Assembly: GCF_007846085.1 (NCBI RefSeq) | Contig: NZ_VOEJ01000001.1 | Coordinates: 868,001 to 932,000 of the forward strand | Source: Mucilaginibacter pallidiroseus | GTDB lineage: Bacteria > Bacteroidota > Bacteroidia > Sphingobacteriales > Sphingobacteriaceae | Length of the DNA stretch: 64,000 nt | Direction: 5' to 3' | In this document: in pieces, positions 1 to 8,363 of the stretch | Layout of the letters: each line of letters begins with the position of its first letter | Numbering within the stretch: the first letter of the stretch is position 1 | The notes under the pieces: model-generated | The model's database searches: none | What the model saw: the letters and a program-made list of their open reading frames with translations, nothing else | Told to the model about the DNA's origin: nothing | Position numbers and translations under genes: made by a program

Positions 1-914
1 TCGGTAGCTACCAATATTTTCACCTCATCGTTTTTAAACGAGTTGATAGAGTTAATACGGGTATTTTGCCCTTTATTGGCGTGTAGCACCTTTACTTCCG
101 CTTCGCCGTACTTACGCGTCAAAAACTTGTATACGTCCTCGGCGGCTGTGCGGGTTTTGCAGAATATGATCAGTTTTTTGATCTCACCTTCCTGATCAAG
201 TAAAGTTTTGAGGAGATTGATCTTTGTTTTAACGTTTGGCACATGGTACAACTGCTGGGTAACTGTTTCGGCCGTAGTGGCCTGCGGAGTTACCTCAATA
301 ACTGTAGGAAATTCAAGGAAGTTCCCTGCAAGGCTGTGTACCTTTTCGCTCATAGTAGCCGAAAATAGCAGGTTTTGCCTTTTCACCGGCACTATTTCCA
401 GTATCCTGTTTATCTGGGGCATAAAGCCCATGTCCATCATCTTATCTGCCTCGTCGAGCACAAGCGTGGTGATAGTTTTGGTAACGATATGGCCTGCAAG
501 GTAAATGTCCAGGAAACGACCGGGAGTGGCAACTATTATGTCTATGCCTTTACTAATCTGCTCAATCTGCGTTTTGGGGCCGAGGCCACCATAAAGCACA
601 ATTACACGCAGATCCGTATTTACGGCGAAGGTTTTGATGTTCTCTTCTATCTGCATGGCCAGTTCACGGGTTGGCGATACAATAAGTGCGCGTGGATTTT
701 CGCCCTGCGCATACTTGAGCTTCATGAGCAACGGCAGCACGTAAGCAGCTGTTTTGCCGGTACCTGTTTGGGCAATGCCCATTACATCCTGCCCGTTCAA
801 TATAGGCGGTATGGCCTTTTGTTGTATGGGTGTAGGTGTAGTGTAACCGGCATCGGCTACTGCACTCAAAATCTGCTTGTTAAACTTAAAATCCTCGAAC
901 GTAGCTGCTGCCAT
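1..914 (-). CDS. DEAD-box ATP-dependent RNA helicase, RhlE-like (3' end cut by window)
   Basis: Reverse-strand frame open from an ATG at 914 to the window edge (304 codons visible). Reading it gives the Q motif (PTPIQQKAIP), Walker A AQTGTGKT, PTRELA, TPGR, the DEAD box, SAT and the start of the second RecA-like domain (LIIFCKTRTAAEDV). These identify an SF2 DEAD-box RNA helicase, which unwinds short RNA duplexes in ribosome assembly or mRNA turnover. The start directly precedes the FxxF and Q-motif region usual for the family. The C-terminal domain and any basic tail, which would separate RhlE from DeaD/CsdA, lie outside the window, so the subfamily is a guess. Confidence 0.93.
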   Translation of the reverse strand, partial: MAAATFEDFKFNKQILSAVADAGYTTPTPIQQKAIPPILNGQDVMGIAQTGTGKTAAYVLPLLMKLKYAQGENPRALIVSPTRELAMQIEENIKTFAVNTDLRVIVLYGGLGPKTQIEQISKGIDIIVATPGRFLDIYLAGHIVTKTITTLVLDEADKMMDMGFMPQINRILEIVPVKRQNLLFSATMSEKVHSLAGNFLEFPTVIEVTPQATTAETVTQQLYHVPNVKTKINLLKTLLDQEGEIKKLIIFCKTRTAAEDVYKFLTRKYGEAEVKVLHANKGQNTRINSINSFKNDEVKILVAT

Positions 915-953
915 AGCGGCAAAGATAAGCTTTTTTGATTTTACCCTGTTTTA

Positions 954-1319
954 TTATGCCCGAGCCGCTTCGCGAGAGTCTTTTATAATAAGCTCACGAT
1001 GTGCATTTCCCCATTTTGCTAGGTCATGAATAAGGTGTTGTAACGACCAGCCGTAATCCGTTAAGTTATAGTGCACAGTTACAGGTTGCGTATCCAAAAC
1101 AGTGCGTTTAATCAACTTATTTTGCTCCAAATCTTTTAGCTCCCTGCTCAATTGCTTGTTTGATATGCCCTCAACATCCTTTAAAACGTCGGAAAACCGG
1201 CGCTGGTTATAATAGCATATTGATGAGATGATGGAGATTTTCCATTTCCCGCTTAAAACATCCATGGCATCATGAATAGCGCGGATGTCTTTTTTAATGC
1301 ATGCGTTTTCTTCTGTCAT
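954..1319 (-). CDS. HxlR-family winged-helix transcriptional regulator
   Basis: 121 residues, usual for the family. The protein has an HxlR/MarR-like winged-helix core: AMDVLSGKWKISIISSI, then the recognition-helix region GISNKQLSRELKDLEQNKLI and the wing (TVHYNLTDYGWSL). There is one Cys near the N-terminus (CIKKD), where redox- or electrophile-sensing HxlR proteins often carry their reactive Cys. It is transcribed away from the SDR oxidoreductase at 1423, the typical arrangement of a regulator and its target. Regulation of that gene in response to a quinone, aldehyde or similar stress is inferred. The gene lies 40 bp upstream of the helicase start on the same strand. Confidence 0.92.
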   Translation of the reverse strand: MTEENACIKKDIRAIHDAMDVLSGKWKISIISSICYYNQRRFSDVLKDVEGISNKQLSRELKDLEQNKLIKRTVLDTQPVTVHYNLTDYGWSLQHLIHDLAKWGNAHRELIIKDSREAARA

Positions 1320-1346
1320 ATGTTACGTAGTTACTCAAATGTCACT

Positions 1347-1361
1347 GTTACTTTTAGTCAC
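1347..1361. promoter_or_regulatory. candidate HxlR operator in the divergent intergenic region
   Basis: GTTACTTTTAGTCAC is an imperfect dyad (GTTACT-TTT-AGTCAC, one mismatch) in the 103-bp space between the HxlR gene and the SDR. Two further GTTAC words lie just left of it (about 1322 and 1330). Location and symmetry suggest an operator; there is no direct proof. Confidence 0.35.
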
Positions 1362-1389
1362 AAAGTTGCATAAATAAACTTACATACTC

Positions 1390-1397
1390 TATGTTTG
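1390..1397 (+). promoter_or_regulatory. Bacteroidota -7 box (TATGTTTG) for the SDR gene
   Basis: TATGTTTG fits the Bacteroidota -7 consensus TAnnTTTG. It ends 25 bases before the ATG at 1423, giving a 5' leader of roughly 20 bases. Confidence 0.5.
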
Positions 1398-1422
1398 CTT
1401 TAAATATCTAAAGAATAACAAA

Positions 1423-2166
1423 ATGAACTTCGAGAACAAAAATGTAATTATAACCGGTGGAAGCACCGGTATTGGTTTGGCAACCGCTAAAGCTTTTATT
1501 GATAAAGGCGCAAACGTTTGGATTACCAGCAGAAGTGCTGCCAACTTGCAAAAAGCAGCTGACGAGATAAACAGCCCGAATTTAAAAACCATAGTGTCTG
1601 ACACATCAAACCTGGACGGTATTGCGGTTTTGGTAAACGAGGTTGCCGATAGTGGCAGCAAAGTGGATGTGCTATTCCTAAATGCGGGGATCGCCGTGTT
1701 TGCCCCTATTGAGCAGGTAACAGAGGCAGATTTTGATGCGCAGTTTAACACCAATGTTAAAGGACACTTTTTTACGCTCCAAAAACTAATTCCACATTTG
1801 GCAGATGGCTCTTCGGTGATATTTACCTCATCAGTAGTTGCCACAAGTGCAGGTATTGCAGGCAGTGTGTATTCGGCTACAAAAGGGGCCCTGAATAAGG
1901 TAGCACAGATTGCGGCAAATGAATTGGCCGATAGAAAGATCCGTGTTAACCTGATTAGCCCTGGCCCTATTAAAACTCCGGGATTTGACTCGGTAGTAAG
2001 TGCCGACGTTTTAGAGGCCCTAACCACATCGACCGCCCTTCAACGCATAGGCTCGGTAGAAGAAATTGCCGGAACCGTATTGTTCCTCGCTTCGGACGCA
2101 GCAAGCTACATCAGCGGAACCGAAATTATTGTGGACGGTGGTTATCTTAACTACCGTATGAAATAA
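1423..2166 (+). CDS. short-chain dehydrogenase/reductase (SDR)
   Basis: 247 residues, the classical SDR length. N-terminal Rossmann motif GGSTGIG, NAG region (LFLNAGIAV), catalytic Ser in TSSVVATSAG and the YxxxK motif (YSATK), then the PG motif (LISPGPIKTPG) and a C-terminal IIVDGG strand. It is a cytoplasmic NAD(P)H-dependent oxidoreductase; the substrate cannot be read from the sequence. It is divergent from an HxlR regulator, so it is probably induced by that regulator's signal. A strong hairpin terminator follows. Confidence 0.93.
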   Translation: MNFENKNVIITGGSTGIGLATAKAFIDKGANVWITSRSAANLQKAADEINSPNLKTIVSDTSNLDGIAVLVNEVADSGSKVDVLFLNAGIAVFAPIEQVTEADFDAQFNTNVKGHFFTLQKLIPHLADGSSVIFTSSVVATSAGIAGSVYSATKGALNKVAQIAANELADRKIRVNLISPGPIKTPGFDSVVSADVLEALTTSTALQRIGSVEEIAGTVLFLASDAASYISGTEIIVDGGYLNYRMK

Positions 2167-2189
2167 TTTAAGCAATTTCATCAATATGA

Positions 2190-2220
2190 GAAAAGCCGTG
2201 ACACCCGTTCACGGCTTTTC
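2190..2220 (+). terminator. intrinsic terminator after the SDR gene
   Basis: Perfect 12-bp stem (GAAAAGCCGTGA with its complement) around a 7-base loop, followed by TTATTT. It lies 24 bases after the SDR stop. Confidence 0.85.
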
Positions 2221-2309
2221 TTATTTACGTAGATGATGTTACAATTTGCAAAAACAACCCGTTATGCAAACGATAACAAACGCATATATTAGCGGCAAAA
2301 CAACCTTAT

Positions 2310-2936
2310 ATGAAGAAACTTTTACTTGCACTACTTTCTATAACCCTAGCAATTACCGCATCTGCACAAACCGGCAAAGGGCAAAAATTTGTTGGCGGCA
2401 GCTTTTATCTTAACTACGATGAAGCCGGCACGGTTAGCTATTACAACTACGCAACAGGCAGTACAACCTACTCTCAAACCAACGTACTGAACCTTAACAT
2501 AAGCCCGGAGATTGGTTTGTTTTTAACCGATAAACTTGCAGTTAGCATTCAGCCCGGCTATTCAAGGGTATCGGGTACCGAAACCTCCGCATTTTACTCG
2601 AGTGTAAACAGCGCCCAAAATTATGTTTATACACGCGATTACCATACCGACTATGCCGGGCTATCCGTAAACTTTCGCTACTATTGGATGCTGAGCAACA
2701 AGTTTGGTATTTATCCGCAGGCAGGCATCAGCACATCACACGTGATAAACGATTTTAAACAAGGCGGTCTTGCAATTGGCGGCGGCCCCAACGTTGTATT
2801 TTTTCCGACGGAATCTATCGGCTTAAACATGGGTTTTGGCGCAATTAATTATCGCTATAACTACACCACCCATACAAGCAATTTTACCACAAGCCTTAAC
2901 AACAACTTCACGTTCGGCATCAATTACTATTGGTAG
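2310..2936 (+). CDS. outer-membrane beta-barrel protein (OmpW/porin-family-like)
   Basis: 208 residues with a Sec signal peptide (about 1-19, ending TASAQ). The mature part is rich in alternating aromatic/polar strands (NLNISPEIGLFL, KLAVSIQPGYSRV, YAGLSVNFRYYWML, SIGLNMGFGAINYRY) and ends in an aromatic strand (FTFGINYYW), as Bacteroidota outer-membrane barrels do. Probably a small 8-strand barrel. No substrate or partner can be named. A TATATTAG box at 2285-2292, 17 bases before the ATG, may be its promoter. Confidence 0.8.
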   Translation: MKKLLLALLSITLAITASAQTGKGQKFVGGSFYLNYDEAGTVSYYNYATGSTTYSQTNVLNLNISPEIGLFLTDKLAVSIQPGYSRVSGTETSAFYSSVNSAQNYVYTRDYHTDYAGLSVNFRYYWMLSNKFGIYPQAGISTSHVINDFKQGGLAIGGGPNVVFFPTESIGLNMGFGAINYRYNYTTHTSNFTTSLNNNFTFGINYYW

Positions 2937-2942
2937 TTGGTC

Positions 2943-3028
2943 AGAGTCAAGACAACAGAGTCAAGAATTAAGACTTTTAAACCAGGGCTTTTGATTCCAA
3001 CATCTTGACTCTTACCTCTTGATTCTTG
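2943..3028. repeat. interspersed inverted repeat of GAGTCAAGA words
   Basis: AGAGTCAAGA (2943-2952) is complemented exactly by TCTTGACTCT (3003-3012). Further degenerate words of the same kind (GAGTCAAGAAT, CTCTTGATTCTTG) lie between and beside them. The low-complexity palindromic block fills the gap before the dihydroorotase gene and resembles other blocks in this window. Confidence 0.6.
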
Positions 3029-3070
3029 TTCCCCTTTCATGGGGTTAGGGGCTCGTCTTGCTCTTTTTTA

Positions 3071-3078
3071 TATATTTG
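3071..3078 (+). promoter_or_regulatory. -7 box TATATTTG, 4 bases before the pyrC start
   Basis: A perfect TAnnTTTG box ends at 3078 and the ATG is at 3083. Initiation a few bases after the box would give an essentially leaderless mRNA. This supports 3083 over the upstream in-frame start at 3026. Confidence 0.55.
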
Positions 3079-3082
3079 CTTC

Positions 3083-4417
3083 ATGGCATCTATTCTTATA
3101 AAAGCAGCAACCATAGTTAACGAAGGCAAGCAATTTACGGGCGATGTGCTGGTAAAAGACGGTTTGATAGACCGCATTGACACCACTATTGATGCGATTG
3201 CTGATAAGGAAATAAATGCCGAAGGCCTGCACTTGTTTCCGGGTTGTATTGATGACCAGGTACATTTTCGTGAGCCGGGTTTAACTTATAAAGGAGAGAT
3301 CTACACAGAGTCGCGCGCGGCAGTAGCGGGTGGAATAACGTCTTTTATGGAAATGCCAAATACGGTACCTAACACGCTTACCCAACAGTTGTTGCAGGAC
3401 AAGTATGACATAGCGGCAAAGAACTCGCCTGCCAACTACTCGTTTTTCATGGGTGCATCAAACGACAACCTTGACGAAGTACTACGTACCGATACTAAAA
3501 ACGTGTGCGGCATTAAAGTTTTTATGGGCTCATCAACCGGGAATATGTTGGTTGATAACCCTACAACGCTCGAGCACTTGTTTGCCAACTCGCCTATGCT
3601 GATTGCTACCCATTGCGAAGATGAGGCAACCATAAAAAGCAACCTGGCCCATTACAAGCAGCTACTTGGCGAGAATATCCCCATTAAGTTGCATCCCAAA
3701 ATACGCAGTGCCGAGGCTTGTTACCTGTCATCATCCATGGCGGTTGAGCTTGCCAAAAAACACAATACACGCCTGCACATTCTGCATATATCTACAGGTC
3801 GCGAAACACATTTGTTCAGCAATGATATCCCGCTGGCCGACAAACGAATAACTGCCGAAGCCTGCATACATCATTTATGGTTTAGTGATGAAGATTACGC
3901 CGAAAAAGGCAATCTTATTAAATGGAACCCGGCCGTGAAAACAGCCGAAGATCGCGAGGCCATTTTAGCCGCCGTTCTTGATGGCCGAATAGATGTAATT
4001 GCAACCGACCATGCCCCGCACACTGCCGAAGAGAAAGCTCAACCATATCTACAAGCCCCAAGCGGCGGTCCGTTGGTACAGCACGCATTGGTGGCTATGC
4101 TTGAATTATATCACCAAGGCAAAATAACGTTGGAGCAGATTGCCGAAAAAATGGCGCACAACGTTGCCACCATATTTCAGATAGAAAAACGGGGCTTTAT
4201 ACGCGAAGGCTACCATGCCGATCTGGTATTGGCCAACCTTAACAGCAGCTGGCAGGTAAACAAAGGCAACATCTTTTATAAATGCGGTTGGTCGCCGTTT
4301 GAAGGTAATAGCTTTAAGTCGAAAATAGTAAGCACCATTATATCAGGTAATTTAGCCTTCGAAAATGGTACTTTTGTAAGTGATAAAAGCGGGCAAAGAA
4401 TGACCTTTGCCCGCTAA
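3083..4417 (+). CDS. pyrC: dihydroorotase
   Basis: 444 residues. Amidohydrolase fold: small N-terminal beta domain, then DDQVHFREPG, the Lys expected to be carboxylated (GIKVFMGSS), metal-ligand segments ATHCED and LHILHIST, and the catalytic Asp region ATDHAPHT. It catalyses reversible cyclisation of carbamoyl-aspartate to dihydroorotate, the third step of pyrimidine synthesis. The usual HxH motif is QxH here (DDQVHF). I recall this from other Bacteroidota dihydroorotases but could not check it. The start was chosen at ATG 3083, where homology begins; 19 extra residues upstream look non-coding. The last codons contain a hairpin that can serve the converging gene. Confidence 0.9.
   Translation: MASILIKAATIVNEGKQFTGDVLVKDGLIDRIDTTIDAIADKEINAEGLHLFPGCIDDQVHFREPGLTYKGEIYTESRAAVAGGITSFMEMPNTVPNTLTQQLLQDKYDIAAKNSPANYSFFMGASNDNLDEVLRTDTKNVCGIKVFMGSSTGNMLVDNPTTLEHLFANSPMLIATHCEDEATIKSNLAHYKQLLGENIPIKLHPKIRSAEACYLSSSMAVELAKKHNTRLHILHISTGRETHLFSNDIPLADKRITAEACIHHLWFSDEDYAEKGNLIKWNPAVKTAEDREAILAAVLDGRIDVIATDHAPHTAEEKAQPYLQAPSGGPLVQHALVAMLELYHQGKITLEQIAEKMAHNVATIFQIEKRGFIREGYHADLVLANLNSSWQVNKGNIFYKCGWSPFEGNSFKSKIVSTIISGNLAFENGTFVSDKSGQRMTFAR
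4388..4415 (-). terminator. terminator hairpin inside the last codons of pyrC
   Basis: Perfect 11-bp stem (AGCGGGCAAAG and its complement) with a 6-base loop, within the final codons of pyrC. Read on the minus strand it follows the AHSA1-type gene (stop at 4421) and is trailed by TTTTATC. On the plus strand no T-run follows. It therefore most likely terminates the minus-strand gene. Confidence 0.7.
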
Positions 4418-4420
4418 GTA

Positions 4421-4852
4421 TTAGCTGGGCAGTTCAATAAGTTTTTTCATCGCGTCCATCAGCATTTGCCAATTTTGCTCTGAGTGCTGTTTGGCTGCCT
4501 CATCTTTAATATTATCCTGCGTTATGGTTAATACGGTTACACCATCTTTTGCGTCAAGATCGTAACTTATGGTCGCATAGTTTTCCGGCGTTTCTTCGGT
4601 ACCGCTCATGCTGCTCCAATAGGTGTAAGAAAGGTACTTTTCGGGTTCAATTTCCTTAATAATACCTTTATCCTCGTAAGATGTCCCGTCCCACTCACCG
4701 CTAAAGGTAATCGGGCTGCCAACCCTCCAGTCGGATTTTAAATTAGTGCCAAAAAAATAATCTTTTACCATTGCCGGGTCGGTAAGCCCGCGCCAAACCT
4801 GTGCCGCGGTAGCGTTAAAAGTTACTTCTGTTTTTAGTGATAGTCCGTTCAT
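4421..4852 (-). CDS. SRPBCC / AHSA1-domain protein
   Basis: 143 residues of the START-like AHSA1 type: TEVTFNATAAQVWRGLTDPA at the N-terminus, then YFFGTNLKSDWRVGSPITF, a YLSYTYWSS strand and the C-terminal helix (WQMLMDAMKKLIEL). These proteins form a hydrophobic cavity and are usually annotated as activators of Hsp90 ATPase homologues or polyketide-cyclase-like; the ligand is unknown. The gene follows the WYL regulator by 75 bp on the same strand. Such pairs are common in Bacteroidota, suggesting the regulator controls it. Confidence 0.87.
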   Translation of the reverse strand: MNGLSLKTEVTFNATAAQVWRGLTDPAMVKDYFFGTNLKSDWRVGSPITFSGEWDGTSYEDKGIIKEIEPEKYLSYTYWSSMSGTEETPENYATISYDLDAKDGVTVLTITQDNIKDEAAKQHSEQNWQMLMDAMKKLIELPS

Positions 4853-4927
4853 GATTTGCTTGTTAGGTGCTTTTGTTTAACAACAAAACAAGCTTTTAGA
4901 TTGACAACAGTATGTCAGCAGGGTTAT

Positions 4928-5875
4928 TTAATCGGAATTTCTTTCAAACGTTGCTTGGGAAAGTGCCTTTACACGCTCCTTAAGCTGCGTTGGGCTTACA
5001 ATACGGGCCATATCACCAAACGTAATGTACCAACGTGCAAAACCTTCAATAGACATAGCCAGGAAAGTCATTTCGGTCCTTTCACCCTCACTCCTTTCAG
5101 ACACAAAACCCTGGTAATACTTTTGTTCGCTTATAAAACGTAACACTTCGTTTTCCACCTGTATAATAATGGTTTCCAAATGTTTTTCATGTGCCGTTTG
5201 GTCAATGTAAGCCTTTAAGGTAGGGTGTTTGCCGGCAAAAGTTTCATTTAATTGATGCAGGCTCCGTATCCTGTCGCACCTGAAATCCCGGTAATCGTTA
5301 CGCATCTGGCAGTAGGCTATCAGGTGCCAGTAACTATCAAGGTAAAATATGCCAACCGGCTCAATTTTGCGGCGTGTAAGCTGTTGTGTGTAGCCTGCAG
5401 TATACTCGATCTCCAATATATTTTTGGCCGCGATGGCGTTTAAAATATGCTGAATATGATCGTTATTATTAACGGCACTTTGCGTGCGGCTCTTTAATAC
5501 GGCAATATTCTCATCCATGTTTTCGAGTAAATCCTTCTCGGCAGATTTCAGGATTGCCCGTATTTTATACATGGCCGATTTATGCTGCGCCGATGTTGAT
5601 GCATCAGTAAGCTTCTCAACAAATTTTTCGGCAGTTAAAAAAGCAGTAGCTTCTTCGCGCGTAAACATAATCGGCGGAAGCCTGTAACCGTCCATTATCG
5701 AGTAGCCTACCCCGGCTTCACCAATAATAGGTATGCCCGCTTCTTCCAGCGTTTTTACATCCCTGTAAACTGTACGCAGGCTGATGTCGAACCTGGCGGC
5801 AATATCGCTTGCCTTTACTACCCTGCGCGATTGCAGTTGTATTAAGATAGCAGATATACGATCGATACGGTTCAC
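4928..5875 (-). CDS. YafY-type HTH/WYL-domain transcriptional regulator
   Basis: 315 residues. An N-terminal DeoR-like helix-turn-helix (RISAILIQLQSRRVVKASDIAARF, SLRTVYRDVKTLEEAGIPI) is followed by a WYL domain (about 140-230: IEYTAGYTQQLTRRKIEPVGIFYLDSYWHLIAYCQ, with the FRCDRI segment) and a C-terminal WCX region. WYL domains are thought to sense nucleotides or nucleic acids. It is probably co-transcribed with the downstream AHSA1-type gene. Confidence 0.9.
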   Translation of the reverse strand: MNRIDRISAILIQLQSRRVVKASDIAARFDISLRTVYRDVKTLEEAGIPIIGEAGVGYSIMDGYRLPPIMFTREEATAFLTAEKFVEKLTDASTSAQHKSAMYKIRAILKSAEKDLLENMDENIAVLKSRTQSAVNNNDHIQHILNAIAAKNILEIEYTAGYTQQLTRRKIEPVGIFYLDSYWHLIAYCQMRNDYRDFRCDRIRSLHQLNETFAGKHPTLKAYIDQTAHEKHLETIIIQVENEVLRFISEQKYYQGFVSERSEGERTEMTFLAMSIEGFARWYITFGDMARIVSPTQLKERVKALSQATFERNSD

Positions 5876-5927
5876 GTCCCAAAGAAACTAAAAAACAAAT
5901 GCTTTATTAAAACGATTATAACTTTAA

Positions 5928-6359
5928 ATGGAAGCACGCGAGAACGACAAGATCATCACTTTTGAGCAATACTACGATCCTATGCTGGCACACATCATCC
6001 GTACAAGGTTGGAAGATAATGGCATACCCTGCTTTATTGCCGATGAAAATACACTCGCTGCAAACCCAATTTACAACCAGGCGGTAGGCGGTATAAAGCT
6101 TAAAATTTTTGAGCGTGACTTGGCCCGCTGCCGTGAAATACTTGCCGAAACAGGCGACATGCATCTGCAGGATCATCATGAAGTAGATGATGAAACTAAC
6201 ACAGTTGTTACCTGCCCCTACTGCTCGTCAACCAATGTAAAATTCATGCCCGGCCGTAATGAGAAGCAAGGGTGGTTAAGCTCAATATTACCCAACATCC
6301 TCCCATCATACACAACTAAAGATTGGCATTGCTATAATTGCACAAGGGATTTTGAATAA
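5928..6359 (+). CDS. DUF2007-domain protein with C-terminal zinc ribbon
   Basis: 143 residues. Residues about 5-75 match the DUF2007 'putative signal transducing' domain (FEQYYDPMLAHIIRTRLEDNGIPCFI ... GGIKLKIFERDLARCREIL). The C-terminus holds two CxxC pairs (CPYCSS and WHCYNC) that form a probable zinc ribbon. Cytoplasmic, with no signal peptide. It is divergent from the WYL regulator, 52 bp away. Function unknown. Confidence 0.82.
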   Translation: MEARENDKIITFEQYYDPMLAHIIRTRLEDNGIPCFIADENTLAANPIYNQAVGGIKLKIFERDLARCREILAETGDMHLQDHHEVDDETNTVVTCPYCSSTNVKFMPGRNEKQGWLSSILPNILPSYTTKDWHCYNCTRDFE

Positions 6360-6484
6360 CTCTTCATTTTAGCTATAATTATCCCCTACTGTAAGCCTTT
6401 GTATCAGTTTTGATACAATTGAAGCTTGCTGTTACCGGCTTGCTATATTAGTTGGATTTTTATCAAGCCCCTTATACTCCTTGT

Positions 6485-7507
6485 ATGTTTAACCGTCGTA
6501 AATTCATTAAATTATCCGCTGCTGGCGCATCTCTGGCCACGCTTTCAAAATATGTTGTAGCTAAGCCATTACCTGTTGCAGGTAAGTTACCGATAGTTAT
6601 ATCAACCTGGGACTTTGGCGTTGCAGCCAATAAAGAAGCGTGGAAAACGCTGGAAAAAGGCGGCCGTGCGCTTGATGCTGTTGAAGCCGGTGTACGCATA
6701 CCCGAAGCGGACATGAAAAATCACACAGTTGGCCGTGCCGGGTATCCGGATCGAGACGGTCGTGTTACACTTGATGCCTGCATCATGGACGAATTTGGCA
6801 ATTGCGGCTCGGTTGCAGCGATGGAAAACATAGCCCACCCTATATCTGTAGCCCGCTTAGTTATGGAAAAAACGCCACATGTGATGCTTGTAGGCGATGG
6901 GGCAACACAATTTGCTGTTGAGCAGGGCATGAAGCGCGAAAAGCTCCTGACGCCAGAGTCATACAAGGAGTGGCAAAAGTGGCTGCGTAAGGCCGAGTAC
7001 TCCCCTGTCATGAATATCGAAAATCAGCAAAAACGCCCGGGTGGAAAATACAACCACGATACCATAGGCATGCTGGCTATAGACTCAAAAGGAAATATAA
7101 GCGGCGCTTGCACCACAAGCGGCATGGCATTTAAAATGCACGGACGTGTTGGCGACAGCCCTATTATTGGGGCGGGCTTATATGTTGACAACGAAGTTGG
7201 GGGGGCTACATCAACCGGTGTTGGCGAAGAGGTAATACGCAACGTTGGTAGCTTTTTAGTGGTAGAGCTGATGCGCCAGGGCCTATCGCCCGAGGATGCA
7301 TGCCGCGAAGCTGTAAACCGTATTATTAAAAAGAAACCGGAAATTGCGAAGAAGATTCAGGTTGGCTTTTTGGCTATCAATAAAAAGGGCGAATATGGTG
7401 CTTACGCCTTGCAGGAAGGTTTTTCTTACGCGGTTTGCGATGCCAAACAACAGGATCTGCTCATACCGGGCAAATCTGCTTACAAGGACGAGAAAAAAGA
7501 CAAGTAA
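6485..7507 (+). CDS. N4-(beta-N-acetylglucosaminyl)-L-asparaginase (glycosylasparaginase), Tat-type leader
   Basis: 340 residues. An N-terminal hydrophobic leader with a twin-arginine motif (NRRKFIKLSAAGAS) predicts export. The Ntn-hydrolase core follows: TWDFGVAANKEAW, ALDAVEAGV, GSVAAMENIAHPISVARLVM and the autocleavage site NHDTIGMLAID, whose Thr (residue 193, codon at 7061) would be the nucleophile of the mature beta subunit. The family cleaves the GlcNAc-Asn bond of glycoasparagines, matching glycoprotein scavenging. The start was set at 6485 because the leader begins there; an in-frame ATG 11 codons upstream would spoil the signal peptide. Confidence 0.93.
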   Translation: MFNRRKFIKLSAAGASLATLSKYVVAKPLPVAGKLPIVISTWDFGVAANKEAWKTLEKGGRALDAVEAGVRIPEADMKNHTVGRAGYPDRDGRVTLDACIMDEFGNCGSVAAMENIAHPISVARLVMEKTPHVMLVGDGATQFAVEQGMKREKLLTPESYKEWQKWLRKAEYSPVMNIENQQKRPGGKYNHDTIGMLAIDSKGNISGACTTSGMAFKMHGRVGDSPIIGAGLYVDNEVGGATSTGVGEEVIRNVGSFLVVELMRQGLSPEDACREAVNRIIKKKPEIAKKIQVGFLAINKKGEYGAYALQEGFSYAVCDAKQQDLLIPGKSAYKDEKKDK

Positions 7508-7520
7508 ATAACTTATTGGC

Positions 7521-7528
7521 TATTTTTG
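7521..7528 (+). promoter_or_regulatory. -7 box TATTTTTG for cutC
   Basis: A TAnnTTTG match 21 bases before the cutC ATG, within the short gap after the glycosylasparaginase stop. Confidence 0.4.
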
Positions 7529-7549
7529 GCGCTTAACTATTCACTATAA

Positions 7550-8320
7550 ATGGCTGCTGCAGGCAAAAATTCTAATCCGGTTATACTCGAAGTATGTGCA
7601 AATTCTTTAACGTCGGCCCTTGCCGCCCAGGATGGTGGGGCAGCGCGCGTTGAGTTTTGTGAGAACCTGGCGGAAGGTGGCACCACTCCATCATATGGGC
7701 AACTGGTACTGGCGCGTAAGCACCTGCACATTCAGCTTAATGTGCTAATACGCCCACGCCGCGGCGATTTTTTATATACCGATCTGGAGTACGAAATAAT
7801 GCAGGCAGATATACGCAACTGTATTGAAATTGGCTGCGACGGAATTGTGATAGGTATCCTGAATGCCGATGGCAGCATAGACGTACCACGCTGCACCGAA
7901 TTGGTGCGTATGGCCAAACAATGGGGCCTCAGCGTAACTTTTCACCGCGCTTTTGATATGTGTAATGACCTTTTTAAGGCACTTGAAGAGGTCATTTCGA
8001 TGGGCTGCGACCGCATTTTAACATCCGGAGGACGCAGTACGGCAATGGAAGGCGCAAGCGTTTTGGCCCACCTGATTGAAAAAGCTGCGGGGCGCATTAT
8101 CATATTGCCTGGAAGTGGTGTGAGCGAGACTAACGTGACTGATTTGATTAGGTTTACCGGGGCAACAGAAGTGCATTCATCTGCCCGTACAACAGTGCAA
8201 AGCGGTATGCAGTACCATAACGACCATATTTTAATGGGTCCCGGCATTGCCGATGAGTACAGCGTTGATGTAACGAGCGTTGAGCGGGTGCGAAAGATTA
8301 TAGAGGCGGCGAATAGTTAG
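7550..8320 (+). CDS. cutC: CutC-family protein
   Basis: 256 residues. TIM-barrel CutC family: ILEVCANSLTSALAAQDGGAARVEFCENLAEGGTTPS, then IRPRRGDFLYTDLEYEIM, TFHRAFDMC, RILTSGG and GSGVSETNV. The family was named for copper homeostasis in E. coli, but the biochemical role is disputed and the motif-rich barrel may be an enzyme. It starts 42 bases after the glycosylasparaginase. A separate -7 box suggests its own promoter. Confidence 0.92.
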   Translation: MAAAGKNSNPVILEVCANSLTSALAAQDGGAARVEFCENLAEGGTTPSYGQLVLARKHLHIQLNVLIRPRRGDFLYTDLEYEIMQADIRNCIEIGCDGIVIGILNADGSIDVPRCTELVRMAKQWGLSVTFHRAFDMCNDLFKALEEVISMGCDRILTSGGRSTAMEGASVLAHLIEKAAGRIIILPGSGVSETNVTDLIRFTGATEVHSSARTTVQSGMQYHNDHILMGPGIADEYSVDVTSVERVRKIIEAANS

Positions 8321-8363
8321 CATATCACTATCTGATACGTGTTCGGAGTCCTCGCAACTTAAA

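Noticed and set aside
375..938. 187-residue open frame on the plus strand
   Set aside because: It lies antisense to the DEAD-box helicase, whose motifs are all in the minus frame; composition is that of a shadow frame.
1389..2027. 212-residue open frame opposite the SDR
   Set aside because: The SDR has every family motif; the antisense frame has no start context or domain.
3026..3082. 19-residue N-terminal extension of dihydroorotase
   Set aside because: Homology begins at 3083 and the promoter box ends at 3078, so the extension would not be transcribed.
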